Source: Actinomycetota bacterium
Lineage (GTDB): Bacteria; Actinomycetota; Thermoleophilia; Solirubrobacterales; Solirubrobacteraceae
NCBI GenBank assembly: GCA_005888335.1
Contig: VAWY01000122.1
Span: 19,125-83,124, forward strand
Length of the DNA stretch: 64,000 bases
Reading direction: 5' to 3'
Part shown: positions 1-10,039 of the stretch, piece by piece
Numbering within the stretch: position 1 is the first letter of the stretch
How the letters are laid out: every line of letters starts with the position of its first letter
Notes under the pieces: model-generated
Databases searched by the model: none
Seen by the model: only the letters and a program-made list of their open reading frames with translations
What the model was told of the DNA's origin: nothing
Made by a program: the position numbers and the translations under genes

Positions 1-1
1 G

Positions 2-430
<429 letters not shown>

Positions 431-445
431 CACCCCCGTGCGCGC

Positions 446-472
446 GGGGCCCGGGCGCCGAGCCCGGGCCCC
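446..472. terminator. Hairpin terminator between convergent acs and acetyltransferase genes
   Basis: A perfect 11-bp inverted repeat (GGGGCCCGGGC with a 5-nt loop) lies between two convergent stop codons. There is no T-tract, which is usual for GC-rich actinobacterial terminators. It could work in both directions. Confidence 0.6.
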
Positions 473-478
473 GCCGCG

Positions 479-3160
479 TCACCACGTCTTGACGCGCGGG
501 CGCGGCTGGCGGCGCTCGGCGCGCATGCGCGCGTCGAGGACGACGCAGCCCTGGCGCAGGACACGCACCGGGTTGAGGTCCACCTCGACGAGCTCGGGGA
601 GCGCCTCGAGCAGCCGCGCGAAGCGCAGGATGAGCTCGCGCAGCGCCGGTTGGTCGAGCGCGGGGGCTCCGCGGTAGCCGGCCAGCTGCGCGGCGACCGG
701 CGTGGCGGCCTCGATGAGCTCATCGGCGTCGACGTCGGTGACCGCCGCGAGGCGGAAGGCGACGTCGCCCATGAGGCCGGCCTGACGCCCTCCCAGGCCC
801 AGAGCGAGGACCGGCCCGAGGTCCGCGTCGGCGAGCGCGCCGACGAGGACGTCGCCACCCGGCGGGATGAGCGGCTGCACGACGGCGCCCTGCCACTCGC
901 GGCCCGCTCCGTGGACGCGGCGGCCGAGCTCATCCCAGCCGGCGCGGACGGCGTTCTGGCCCTCGAGGCCGAGCAGGACGGCGTCGATGTCCGACGCGTG
1001 CGAGGGCGGCGGGAAGTAGGCCTTGAGCGCGACCGGCCCGCCCACGCCGGCGGCCGCCCCGACCGCATCGTCGGCAGCCCCGCAGCGGCGGCTCGGGGCC
1101 ACGCGGATGGCGTGCGACGCGAGCAGGCGCTCGGTGACGTCGGGCTCCAGCCAGACCGAGCCGGCCGCAGGGATGACGGACTCGAGCGCCTCCCGCGCCG
1201 CTGCCGGGTCGATCCCGGGCAGCGCGGGCTGCTGGCCGAGCGGGCGGGAGAGCCACCGACGGCGCTGCACCGCCTGGGCGAGCGCGGCGACGCACGCCTC
1301 GGGGAAGCGGAAGTTGGGGACGCGGCCCTCCGGCGGGTGCGGCGGACGTCCGTCCGCGCCGAGGACCGAGCCGGCCACCGGCTTGCCCGTGCCGGCGCGG
1401 CCGCGGTCGATCGCGCTCAGGATGCGCGCCGGCTCGGTGCCCGATACCTGCACGTAGAAGGCGAGCACCGCGTCGATGCCGTCGTCGGCGAGCAGCACGT
1501 CGAGCGCGGCGGCGTAGTCCTCGGGCGTCGCCTGGATCCCCATGTCGACCGGGTTGCCGGTCCGGTCGCTGCCGGGGACGGCGTCGAGCAGGCGCCGCTG
1601 CGCGTCGTCGTCGAGCCGCGGGACGGCCAGCCCGCGCGTCGCGCAGGCATCCACGGCCAGCGTCCCGAGGCCGCCGGAGTTCGTGATGATCCCTACGGAG
1701 CCCCCGCGGGGCAGCGGCTGGCCGGCGAGCAGCTCGGCGGCGTCGAACAGCTCCTCCGTGCTGGCGCACCGCAGGACGCCGGCCTGGCGCAGGAGCGCGT
1801 CGACGACCGCCTCGCCGCGCAGCGCGGACGCCGTGTGCGAGCTCGCGCCCGCGGTCGCGAAGGGGCTGCGGTTGCCCTTCACCGCGAGCACCGGCTTGCG
1901 CCGCGACACGCGCTGGGCGAGCGCCGAGAAGCGCCGCGGGTTGCCGAAGGACTCGACGTAGAGCGTGATCGCCGCGACGCCGTCGTCCTCCTCCCAGTAC
2001 TCGAGCAGGTCGTTCGTGGAGACGTCGGCGCGGTTGCCGAGCGAGACGAAGCTCGCCACCCCCATGCCGCGGGCGGCGGCATGGCCGAGCAGCGCCAGGC
2101 CGAGCGCGCCCGACTGCGACGAGATGGCCACCGTCCCCGCCGGCGCCTCGAGCGGGCCGATCGTCGCGTGCAGGCGCACGACCCCCGCGTTGCTGATGAC
2201 CCCCAGCGAGTTGGGGCCCACGAGCCGCATGCCCTCCGAGCGGACGACCTCGAGAAGCTCCTCCTCGAGGCGGGCGCCGTCCTCGCTCGCCTCCGAGAAC
2301 CCGCTGGCGACGACGACGAGCGCTTTGACGCCTGCCCCGGCCGCATCGCGGGCGGCGGCCAGCACCTCGGCCGCGGGGACGGCGAGGACCACCAGCTCGG
2401 GCGTCTCGGGAAGGTCGGAGACGCGCGGCGCCGCGCGCGTCGAGTGCACAACCGCGCCGCTGCGGTTCACCGGCGCGGCGACGCCCGGGAAGCCCCCGTG
2501 CACGATGTTCGCGAAGATGCCGCCGCCGACACTGCCGAGCTCACTCGACGCCCCGACCACGGCGACGGCGGCGGGCGCGAGGATGTGCCGCAGCGAGGCG
2601 ACCGTCGCGACGTGGTCGCGGCGCGCGATCCGCTCCGCGAGCTCCTCGCTCGGGCGCAGCTCCAGCGCCAGGCGGACCTCGTCGCCCAGCCCCTCGCGCT
2701 CGATGCCGAAGCCGGCGCTGCGGAAGACGCCCAGCATGCGGCGGTTGTCGGAGAGCACCTCGGCGTCGAAGCGCCGGATGCCGCGCGCGGCCGCGTGCTC
2801 GGCGAGCTGCTCCAGCATGCGCGTGGCCACCCCGCGGCCCTGGAAGTCGTCGGCGGTCGCGAAGGCCACCTCGGCGGTGCCGGGCTCGCGCAGGCGGTCG
2901 TAGCCGGCCACGGCGACGATGCGATCGCCGTGGCGGGCGAGCAGCGCCACCCGTGCGTCACCGTCGGCCTGGGCGTACGACGCCGCGACGGCGTCGGTGC
3001 GCCCGAAGCCGTGGAAGCGCAGGTAGCGGCTCTCGGCGCTCATGCCGTCGAAGAACGCCTTGATGTCGTCGTGGTCCTCGGGCGTGGGCGAGCGCAGCCG
3101 CAGCGTCGTGCCGTCGCGCAGGATGACGTCGCGGACGATCGGCTCCGCCGTCGCCGCCAC
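479..3160 (-). CDS. GNAT / NDP-forming acyl-CoA synthetase-like protein lysine acetyltransferase (Pat family)
   Basis: This is an 893-residue protein. Residues ~10-165 form a GNAT acetyltransferase domain with the acetyl-CoA loop QGRGVA. A CoA-binding domain, a succinyl-CoA-ligase-like region and a C-terminal ATP-grasp domain follow. Enterobacterial Pat has GNAT at the C-terminus; the N-terminal order here is the one known from Streptomyces PatA. The frame is open further upstream, but GTG at 3160 begins 2 bp after the deacetylase stop and just before conserved sequence, so it was chosen. The usual phosphohistidine site still has His (motif SSHTAS, His442), a residue reported lost in enterobacterial Pat. 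The likely substrate is the Acs lysine; position beside two acs genes supports this. A free-standing acyl-CoA ligase is less likely because of the GNAT domain. Confidence 0.85.
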   Translation of the reverse strand: MAATAEPIVRDVILRDGTTLRLRSPTPEDHDDIKAFFDGMSAESRYLRFHGFGRTDAVAASYAQADGDARVALLARHGDRIVAVAGYDRLREPGTAEVAFATADDFQGRGVATRMLEQLAEHAAARGIRRFDAEVLSDNRRMLGVFRSAGFGIEREGLGDEVRLALELRPSEELAERIARRDHVATVASLRHILAPAAVAVVGASSELGSVGGGIFANIVHGGFPGVAAPVNRSGAVVHSTRAAPRVSDLPETPELVVLAVPAAEVLAAARDAAGAGVKALVVVASGFSEASEDGARLEEELLEVVRSEGMRLVGPNSLGVISNAGVVRLHATIGPLEAPAGTVAISSQSGALGLALLGHAAARGMGVASFVSLGNRADVSTNDLLEYWEEDDGVAAITLYVESFGNPRRFSALAQRVSRRKPVLAVKGNRSPFATAGASSHTASALRGEAVVDALLRQAGVLRCASTEELFDAAELLAGQPLPRGGSVGIITNSGGLGTLAVDACATRGLAVPRLDDDAQRRLLDAVPGSDRTGNPVDMGIQATPEDYAAALDVLLADDGIDAVLAFYVQVSGTEPARILSAIDRGRAGTGKPVAGSVLGADGRPPHPPEGRVPNFRFPEACVAALAQAVQRRRWLSRPLGQQPALPGIDPAAAREALESVIPAAGSVWLEPDVTERLLASHAIRVAPSRRCGAADDAVGAAAGVGGPVALKAYFPPPSHASDIDAVLLGLEGQNAVRAGWDELGRRVHGAGREWQGAVVQPLIPPGGDVLVGALADADLGPVLALGLGGRQAGLMGDVAFRLAAVTDVDADELIEAATPVAAQLAGYRGAPALDQPALRELILRFARLLEALPELVEVDLNPVRVLRQGCVVLDARMRAERRQPRPRVKTW

Positions 3161-3162
3161 GG

Positions 3163-4191
3163 TCAGATGAGATGCCAGTAGTGAGACACGAACGACGCCG
3201 CCCGCGGCGTGTGGATGGGGTCGGGGGCGAGCATCTCCGCCTCGCCCTCGCCCCCGAGCGCGGCAAGCGTGGCGACCACGCCGCTCGCCACCGCGCCCAC
3301 GTCGTAGCCGCCCTCGAGCACCGCGCCGACGGGAGCGCCGCAGCGCGCGCCGAGGTCGCGCACGTGGCACGCCATGTCCGCGAAGTCCTCGGTCTCCAGG
3401 AGGCAGCCGGCGAGCGGATCATCGCGATGGGCGTCGTAGCCCGCCGAGATGAGCACGAGGTCGGGGCGGTAGGCCTCGGCCGCGGGGACGACGACGTGCT
3501 CGACGAGCGACCGCCAGACCTCGCCGTCGCTGCCGGCCGGGACGGGCAGGTTGATCGTGTACCCCTCCCCCGGCCCCGACCCCGCGTCGCTGAGCGGGCC
3601 GGTGCCGGGATAGAGCCCGGCCTGGTGGATGGAGGCGAACAGCACCGCGTCGGCGTTGCGGAAGATCTCGTTCGTCCCGTTTCCGTGGTGGACGTCCCAG
3701 TCGAGGATGAAGACCCGCTTGGCGCCGAGGCGGTCGAGCGCGTGGCGAGCCGCGACGGCGACGGAGTTGAGCAGGCAGAAGCCCTGGGGGCGGACGCCGT
3801 CGGCGTGATGGCCGGGCGGGCGCATGAGCGAGAAGCCCGTCGGCGCGTCGCCGCCGAGCAGCGCCTCCGCCAGCGCGCAGGCGCCGCCCGCGGCGTACAG
3901 CGCGGTGGCCAGCGACTCGTCGGTGACGGCCGTCTCGCTGCCGAACGGCAGCCGCCGCTCGGCCGCCGTGCGCAGCGCGTCGACGTAGGCCTGCGGATGC
4001 ACCGCGGTGATCTGCTCGAGCGTCGCCGGCCGCGCCTCGGCGCGCCGGCAGCCCAGCCAGCCGCGGCGCTCGAGCTCGGCCTCGGCCGCCTGGACGCGCT
4101 CCGGGCGCTCCGGATGGTGCTCGACGTCCAGCCCGCCGTCGTGCCGGAAGGTCCCGCACGAGGGGTGCGCGAGGAGCACGGGCGCGCTCAC
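3163..4191 (-). CDS. Zinc-dependent lysine deacetylase, HDAC/AcuC family
   Basis: This is a 342-residue single-domain histone-deacetylase-fold enzyme. The class motifs are all present: RPPGHHA with the paired histidines, DWDVHHGNG (from about residue 164, giving zinc-binding Asp and His), SAGYDAH (third zinc ligand) and EGGYD. The family hydrolyses acetyl-lysine or related amides; bacterial AcuC deacetylates acetyl-CoA synthetase. It sits 2 bp upstream of the acetyltransferase in the same direction, so both are probably co-transcribed. The start is GTG. A polyamine- or acetoin-related amidase role is the main alternative. Confidence 0.88.
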   Translation of the reverse strand: MSAPVLLAHPSCGTFRHDGGLDVEHHPERPERVQAAEAELERRGWLGCRRAEARPATLEQITAVHPQAYVDALRTAAERRLPFGSETAVTDESLATALYAAGGACALAEALLGGDAPTGFSLMRPPGHHADGVRPQGFCLLNSVAVAARHALDRLGAKRVFILDWDVHHGNGTNEIFRNADAVLFASIHQAGLYPGTGPLSDAGSGPGEGYTINLPVPAGSDGEVWRSLVEHVVVPAAEAYRPDLVLISAGYDAHRDDPLAGCLLETEDFADMACHVRDLGARCGAPVGAVLEGGYDVGAVASGVVATLAALGGEGEAEMLAPDPIHTPRAASFVSHYWHLI

Positions 4192-4304
4192 GCTTACGCC
4201 TTTACCCTGCGGGGCGGAACACCACCTTGTCTTCCGCGCGTGGCGTTCGAACCGCGCCGCGGCGGGTAGCCGAGACCGTGCACGCTCAGAGAAGGAGGGT
4301 TGAG

Positions 4305-4550
4305 ATGGTTGACCCCGACGAGCCAGGACGCGGCAAGGAATCGCGGTTCACGCGCCGTTCTGCGAGCGCGGAGGCGGCGGCGCTGCGCTGGAGCGAGCGT
4401 CATCCCGACGAGGACTCGCTCGAGAGTGTCCCTCCGTCGCGTCCCGCAGGCCGCAGCGACGACCAGGGCAAAGACCCTCCGCGGCGCTCCGCGAGCGCCG
4501 AGGCGGCTGCCCTGCGCTGGCAGGAGACCCATCCGGACGACGACGCCTGA
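4305..4550 (+). CDS. Small acidic/basic protein with duplicated RRSASAEAAALRW motif
   Basis: This 81-residue protein of unknown function has a good ribosome binding site (GGAGG at 4294-4298) before ATG 4305. It carries the same ~21-residue motif twice, at residues 17-37 and 60-80: RRSASAEAAALRW, then one residue, E, one residue, HPD, ending acidic. The linker is Pro/Ser/Asp-rich. No signal peptide or membrane segment is seen. The repeated Trp and the paired basic/acidic ends suggest two copies of a short helical binding motif. It is transcribed away from the deacetylase gene. No family was recognised. Confidence 0.7.
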   Translation: MVDPDEPGRGKESRFTRRSASAEAAALRWSERHPDEDSLESVPPSRPAGRSDDQGKDPPRRSASAEAAALRWQETHPDDDA

Positions 4551-4600
4551 CGTCGAGCCGCTCGGGGGTGCGCGCGCTCGTGCCCCCGGCGGCGAGACGG

Positions 4601-4876
4601 CTACTTCAGGAACTCGCGCGTCTGCGCGCTGAGCTTGAGCAGCTCCCGGGTGAACCTCGCCTGCGCGTCCACGACCGCTGAGATCCACTCGACGCCGACG
4701 CCCTTGGCGAAGCGCTCCTGGCCCTCGGCGATGGACTCGAGCGTCCTCTCGTAGACCTCCAGGTACTGCTCGCCGGCCTTGCGCGCGGACTCGAGGATCT
4801 GCTCGTTGAGCTCACGGATGCGCTCGACGCGATCCTTGGCGGCGCCATCGCCGCCCTTGCTGGTGCTGGTCGCCAT
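4601..4876 (-). CDS. Small helical protein, phasin-like
   Basis: A 91-residue, almost entirely alpha-helical, charged protein with no signal peptide. The length and the amphipathic run from about residue 20 to the end (EQYLEVYERTLESIAEGQER) resemble phasin-type proteins that coat polyhydroxyalkanoate granules. Its position next to acetyl-CoA synthetase would suit carbon storage, but no PHA synthase is in the window. The gene is divergent from acs, with a 67-bp shared upstream region. The phasin call is inference from composition. Confidence 0.6.
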   Translation of the reverse strand: MATSTSKGGDGAAKDRVERIRELNEQILESARKAGEQYLEVYERTLESIAEGQERFAKGVGVEWISAVVDAQARFTRELLKLSAQTREFLK

Positions 4877-4943
4877 GATGATGGTCCGTTACCCGAAGGG
4901 GATGCTTCGATGCACGGCCAGCCGACCAAGTAGGAGGACGCTC

Positions 4944-6932
<1,989 letters not shown>

Positions 6933-6953
6933 CGGCACCGGGGCGGGCCCGGC

Positions 6954-6966
6954 TAGGGTCCGCCCC
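6954..6966 (+). promoter_or_regulatory. Leaderless-type -10 box before the DUF4188 gene
   Basis: TAGGGT at 6954-6959 is followed by 7 nt and then ATG 6967, with no ribosome binding site. The arms GGGGCGG (6940-6946) and CCGCCCC (6960-6966) flank it and could pair. Confidence 0.5.
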
Positions 6967-7464
6967 ATGGCCATCTTCAACGGGCGCCATACGGCGCGAC
7001 TGGACGGCGACTTCGTCGTCTTCCTGATCGGCATGCGGTTCAACCGGCCGTGGAAGCCGCGCTCGTGGCGCGTCTTCATGGCGATGCGCCCGATGGTCAA
7101 CGAGCTGAAGGCCAACCCGCAGTCGGGCTTCCTGCACGCCGAGTACGGCTTCATGTTCGGCGGCCCCGCGCTCGTGCAGTACTGGCGCACGTTCGACGAC
7201 CTCGAGCGCTACGCGCGCGACCCGATGTCGCGGCACCTGCCCGCCTGGCGACGCTTCAACCAGCTCGTGGGCGGCTCGGGCGACGTCGGCATCTGGCACG
7301 AGACCTACCGCGTGCACGCCGGCGAGTACGAGGTCATCTACAGCAACATGCCGCGCGTGGGGCTCGCCGCGGCCGGCGCGCACGATCCGCTCGGTAGCGC
7401 GAGCACGGCGGCGCGTCGCATCGGCACGCGGCCCGAGGACCGCGCGCCGGTCGCCGGGTACTAG
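6967..7464 (+). CDS. DUF4188 domain protein
   Basis: A 165-residue protein of the DUF4188 family (dimeric alpha-beta barrel fold, often labelled putative monooxygenase). Family-like stretches include FVVFLIGMRFNRP near the N-terminus, GFLHAEYG in the middle and YWRTFDDLERYARDP. The function of the family is not established. It follows acs by 34 bp but has its own TAnnnT box. The last ~30 residues are low-complexity and probably disordered. Confidence 0.8.
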   Translation: MAIFNGRHTARLDGDFVVFLIGMRFNRPWKPRSWRVFMAMRPMVNELKANPQSGFLHAEYGFMFGGPALVQYWRTFDDLERYARDPMSRHLPAWRRFNQLVGGSGDVGIWHETYRVHAGEYEVIYSNMPRVGLAAAGAHDPLGSASTAARRIGTRPEDRAPVAGY

Positions 7465-7542
7465 TACCGGCATTCGCAGTTACGCACGGTTCCGGGCGGC
7501 GCCGGCGACACCCGGACGACCGCACGTACTTACGAACACGTA

Positions 7543-7959
7543 CTAGCCGGCGACTTCCACGTACTGCACGGCGATCCGCCCGAGGACGATCTCGTCGCCG
7601 TGCGAGAGCGGCGCCTCGCTCACGCGCTCGCCGTTGAGGACGACGCCGTTGAGGCTGCGGTCGTCGAGGACGACCGTGCGCCCCTCGCGCCGTACGACCA
7701 GCGCGTGGCGGCGCGAGACCGACGGGTCCTCGAGGACGACGTCGGCGGTGTGACTGCGCCCGAGCCGGGTGGTGGGCTCGCGCAAGGGGACGAGGGCGAC
7801 CTCGTCGCCGTCGGGGATGGCGAGATAGCGGCCCGGCGCCGGCTGCGGCAGGCGTGTCGTCGCGCGCGTGCGCTCGCGCTCGACCAGCGGCGAGACGGCC
7901 GGCGCCTCGCGGGTGAGGGCGGTGGGGTCGGCAATCTTCGTGGTGTCGAGCTCGACCAT
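7543..7959 (-). CDS. FHA domain protein
   Basis: A 138-residue protein with a disordered N-terminus and a forkhead-associated domain over about residues 50-135. The phosphothreonine-binding motifs are intact: LGRSHTADVVLED, SVSRRHALVV and LNGVVLNGERV. FHA domains dock on Thr-phosphorylated partners of Ser/Thr kinases, but no kinase gene is in the window. ATG 7959 was chosen because it lies 34 bp after the stop of the MaoC gene. No membrane segment or output domain is seen. Confidence 0.85.
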   Translation of the reverse strand: MVELDTTKIADPTALTREAPAVSPLVERERTRATTRLPQPAPGRYLAIPDGDEVALVPLREPTTRLGRSHTADVVLEDPSVSRRHALVVRREGRTVVLDDRSLNGVVLNGERVSEAPLSHGDEIVLGRIAVQYVEVAG

Positions 7960-7993
7960 GAACCGAAGTGTGATGGATCGTCTAAGGGTGTGC

Positions 7994-8365
7994 TCAAGCG
8001 AGGCGCAGCTCTGCCTCGGCATTACGGATGATGGCGGATCCTCCCTGATCCGCAAGTGCGTCGACGATCGCGACGCCCCCTCGCTCCTCGCGGACGGTCG
8101 ACCGCACCACGATCTCCTGCTCCGGCAGGCCCATCCCGCGGAACTGGACGCTCAGGCGCCGCAGCGATTCCGGTCCACCCGCTGCCTCGGTCTGCGCGCG
8201 CGCGACCTGGGCCATCGTGTAGAGGCCGTGCAGGATCCTGCCGGGCAGCCCGACAGAGCGCGCGAACTCCTCGTCGATGTGGATCGGGTTGAAGTCGCCC
8301 GACGCGCCCGCGTAGCGGACGGTCAGGTAGCGGTCGGGGGTGACGCGCAGCTCGGGGACGTCCAT
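7994..8365 (-). CDS. MaoC-family dehydratase, HadB-like
   Basis: A 123-residue hot-dog-fold protein with the hydratase motif GDFNPIHIDEEFA (catalytic Asp and His) near residue 24. It resembles HadB, the catalytic subunit of the heterodimeric 3-hydroxyacyl-ACP/CoA dehydratase. Its ATG follows the stop codon of the HadA-like gene with no gap, so the two are translated together and probably form a dimer. Whether the substrate is an acyl-ACP or acyl-CoA cannot be read from the sequence. Confidence 0.85.
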   Translation of the reverse strand: MDVPELRVTPDRYLTVRYAGASGDFNPIHIDEEFARSVGLPGRILHGLYTMAQVARAQTEAAGGPESLRRLSVQFRGMGLPEQEIVVRSTVREERGGVAIVDALADQGGSAIIRNAEAELRLA

Positions 8366-8806
8366 CTAGCCCCCTCGCACGATGTTGGTCCAGGTGCCCA
8401 CGCAGACCTCCTCGCCGTCCTGGTTGACCGAGCGCGACTCGAAGACGTAGAAGCCCATGCCCGCGCGCTCGGCGACGTCCTTGACCGTGACCGTCGTGGC
8501 GATCTCGTCCCCCGCGACGACCGGCGGCCCCCAGCGGAACTCCTGGGCGCCGTGGACCATGAGCGCGAAGTTGATGCCGACCTCGCCGTCGAAGAGCGCC
8601 GGCGTCATCGCGGGTGCGCTGTAGACGACGGCGAACATGGGCGGCGCGACGACGTCGCGGTAGCCCGCCGCGCGCGCGGCCTCGGGGTCGAGGTGCAGCG
8701 GGTTCGTCTCGCCGACCGCGAGCGCGTACTCCTTGATCTTCTCGCGGCCGACCGCGTAGGTCATCGGCGCGTAGCTCTTGCCGACCGCCTTGGTGCTGAC
8801 GGGCAT
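8366..8806 (-). CDS. MaoC N-terminal-type dehydratase, HadA-like
   Basis: A 146-residue hot-dog-fold protein of the FAS1-DH/MaoC N-terminal type. It has the motif GETNPLHLDPEAA near residue 33 and the substrate-side stretch FRWGPPVVAGDEI. It resembles HadA/HadC, the substrate-binding partner of HadB, and is encoded immediately before a HadB-like gene. A -10 box TACCCT (8816-8821) lies 9 nt before the ATG, suggesting a leaderless mRNA. Confidence 0.85.
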   Translation of the reverse strand: MPVSTKAVGKSYAPMTYAVGREKIKEYALAVGETNPLHLDPEAARAAGYRDVVAPPMFAVVYSAPAMTPALFDGEVGINFALMVHGAQEFRWGPPVVAGDEIATTVTVKDVAERAGMGFYVFESRSVNQDGEEVCVGTWTNIVRGG

Positions 8807-8815
8807 GAGCGCGGC

Positions 8816-8821
8816 AGGGTA
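8816..8821 (-). promoter_or_regulatory. -10 box of the hadA-hadB-like operon
   Basis: On the minus strand TACCCT is followed by 9 nt and then ATG 8806. No ribosome binding site is visible. Confidence 0.45.
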
Positions 8822-8829
8822 ACGCCCCA

Positions 8830-8995
8830 GATGGCTGATTCCGCGGCCGCCGTGCCCGGATGGCCGTGCATCGTGGATGCCGGGCGCCGCACGCCGGACC
8901 GGAACAGTGCTGGCAGCACGGGCCGGTCCGGCGGGTGGCGATCCGGCGCCGCGAGGCGCGGTCAGCCGGGTGCGGGGGTCGTGGAATCAGCCATC
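8830..8995 (+). ncRNA. Structured repeat element, copy A (candidate RNA)
   Basis: A 166-bp element fills the gap between divergent hadA and galK. Its ends pair as a 19-bp helix (8830-8848 with 8977-8995) whose outer 13 bp are perfect. Inside are hairpins GCATC-GTG-GATGC (8868-8880), GTGCT-GGC-AGCAC (8907-8919) inside a 10-bp stem, and GCGCC-GCGA-GGCGC (8946-8959) with a GNRA loop. A second copy lies at 47987-48185: 8856-8893 differs at one base and 8916-8961 is identical. Differences in the end helix and one hairpin are compensatory. G-T pairs in the helix make the plus strand the likely RNA. A short frame spans it, but substitutions do not look like protein selection. Confidence 0.55.
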
Positions 8996-9001
8996 TAAGC
9001 T
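8996..9001 (+). promoter_or_regulatory. -10 box of galK
   Basis: TAAGCT directly follows element A and precedes ATG 9008 by 6 nt. An in-frame TAA inside the box (8996-8998) rules out an earlier galK start. The element therefore occupies the place of the -35 region. Confidence 0.45.
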
Positions 9002-9007
9002 CCGCGG

Positions 9008-10039
9008 ATGCCGGCCGAGCGCGCCGCGGCCTTCGGCCCGGGGCGGGTCAACCTGATCGGCGAGCACACCGACTACAACGCCGGCCTCAGCCTGCCGTTC
9101 GCGATCGCCGCCGGCGTGACCGTGACGGCCACCGCGCGGCCTGGCGGGGAGGTCGTCGCGCGCGCGTTGGACCTTGGCGAGAGCGACCGGTTCGCGCTCG
9201 CCGATCCGGCTCCGGCGCACGGCTGGCGCGCGTTCGTGCGCGGCACCGTCGCCGAGCTGGCGGCCGCCGGGTTGCCCGTACGCGCCGCCGCGCTCGAGAT
9301 CCGCGGCGACGTCCCGCAGGGCGCCGGGCTGTCCTCGTCGGCCGCGCTGGGCGTCGCGCTGTGCCTTGCGCTGACGGCGCTCGCCGGCGTCCCGGACACC
9401 GACCGCCTCGAGCTCGCTCGGGTGGCCTCGCGCGTCGAGAACGCGTGGGTGGGCGCGCGCACCGGGCTGCTCGACCAGATCGCCTCGCTGCTCGGCCGCG
9501 ACGGCCACGCGCTGCGGATCGACTTCCGGACGCTCGCGGTGACCGCGGTCCCGCTCGACCTGCGGGGCTGGCGGCTGGTCACAGTCGGCTCGGGCGAGGC
9601 GCGCGCGCACGCGGCGTCGGGCTACAACGAGCGCCGGCGCGAGTGCGCGCAGGCCGCGGAGCTCCTGGGCGTGGCGACCCTGCGCGACGCGACGGTCGAC
9701 GCGGCGGCCGACCTGCCCGAGCCGCTCGGCCGCCGCGCGCGCCACGTCAGCGAGGAGAGTGGCCGCGTCGAGGCGACCATCGCCGCGCTGCGCGCCGGCG
9801 ACCTGTGCGCCGTCGGCGCGCTGCTGGACGCCTCGCATGCCAGCTTGCGCGACCTCTACGACGCCTCGACGGCGGCCGTGGAGCGGACGGTGGCCGCCCT
9901 GCGCGCCGCCGGCGCGGCCGGCGCGCGGATGGTCGGCGGCGGCTTCGGAGGCCACGTCCTCGCGCTGCTGCCCCCGGGGACTGCCGCGCCGGAGGGCGCG
10001 CTCGAGGTCTGCCCGGGCCCGGGCGCTCGCCTCGTCTAG
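9008..10039 (+). CDS. galK: Galactokinase
   Basis: A 343-residue GHMP kinase that phosphorylates galactose at C1 (Leloir pathway). The galactokinase signature [13 protein letters not shown] is near residue 12, the ATP loop [12 protein letters not shown] near 102, and the C-terminal [11 protein letters not shown] near 306. It is somewhat shorter than the typical ~380 residues. No galT or galE is nearby, so it stands alone. Its stop codon overlaps that of the convergent SDR gene in the four bases CTAG. Confidence 0.92.
   Translation: MPAERAAAFGPGRVNLIGEHTDYNAGLSLPFAIAAGVTVTATARPGGEVVARALDLGESDRFALADPAPAHGWRAFVRGTVAELAAAGLPVRAAALEIRGDVPQGAGLSSSAALGVALCLALTALAGVPDTDRLELARVASRVENAWVGARTGLLDQIASLLGRDGHALRIDFRTLAVTAVPLDLRGWRLVTVGSGEARAHAASGYNERRRECAQAAELLGVATLRDATVDAAADLPEPLGRRARHVSEESGRVEATIAALRAGDLCAVGALLDASHASLRDLYDASTAAVERTVAALRAAGAAGARMVGGGFGGHVLALLPPGTAAPEGALEVCPGPGARLV

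Noticed and set aside
650..3181. Plus-strand open frame opposite the acetyltransferase
   Set aside because: No family motifs; the minus-strand frame has GNAT and acyl-CoA synthetase motifs.
4908..4920. A 13-bp match (minus strand) to the core of the structured element
   Set aside because: Only 13 bp, no pairing arms or other core blocks nearby. A match of this length is not surprising in a window of this size and composition.
8830..8995. Element A as a cobalamin, SAM, ydaO or T-box riboswitch
   Set aside because: GGGTGG followed later by CCGCG recalls a T-box, but the intervening bases and absence of a downstream amino-acid gene do not fit; B12-box and other class motifs were not found.
8830..8995. 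Element A as a MITE or insertion-sequence derivative
   Set aside because: The terminal repeats of the two copies differ in sequence while keeping pairing, and no target-site duplication is visible. Not fully excluded without more copies.
8831..8998. A 55-codon frame spanning element A, with a similar 68-codon frame on the minus strand over copy B
   Set aside because: The peptides are alike, but almost all differences change the amino acid and several are paired changes in stems. The conservation fits RNA structure better than protein coding.
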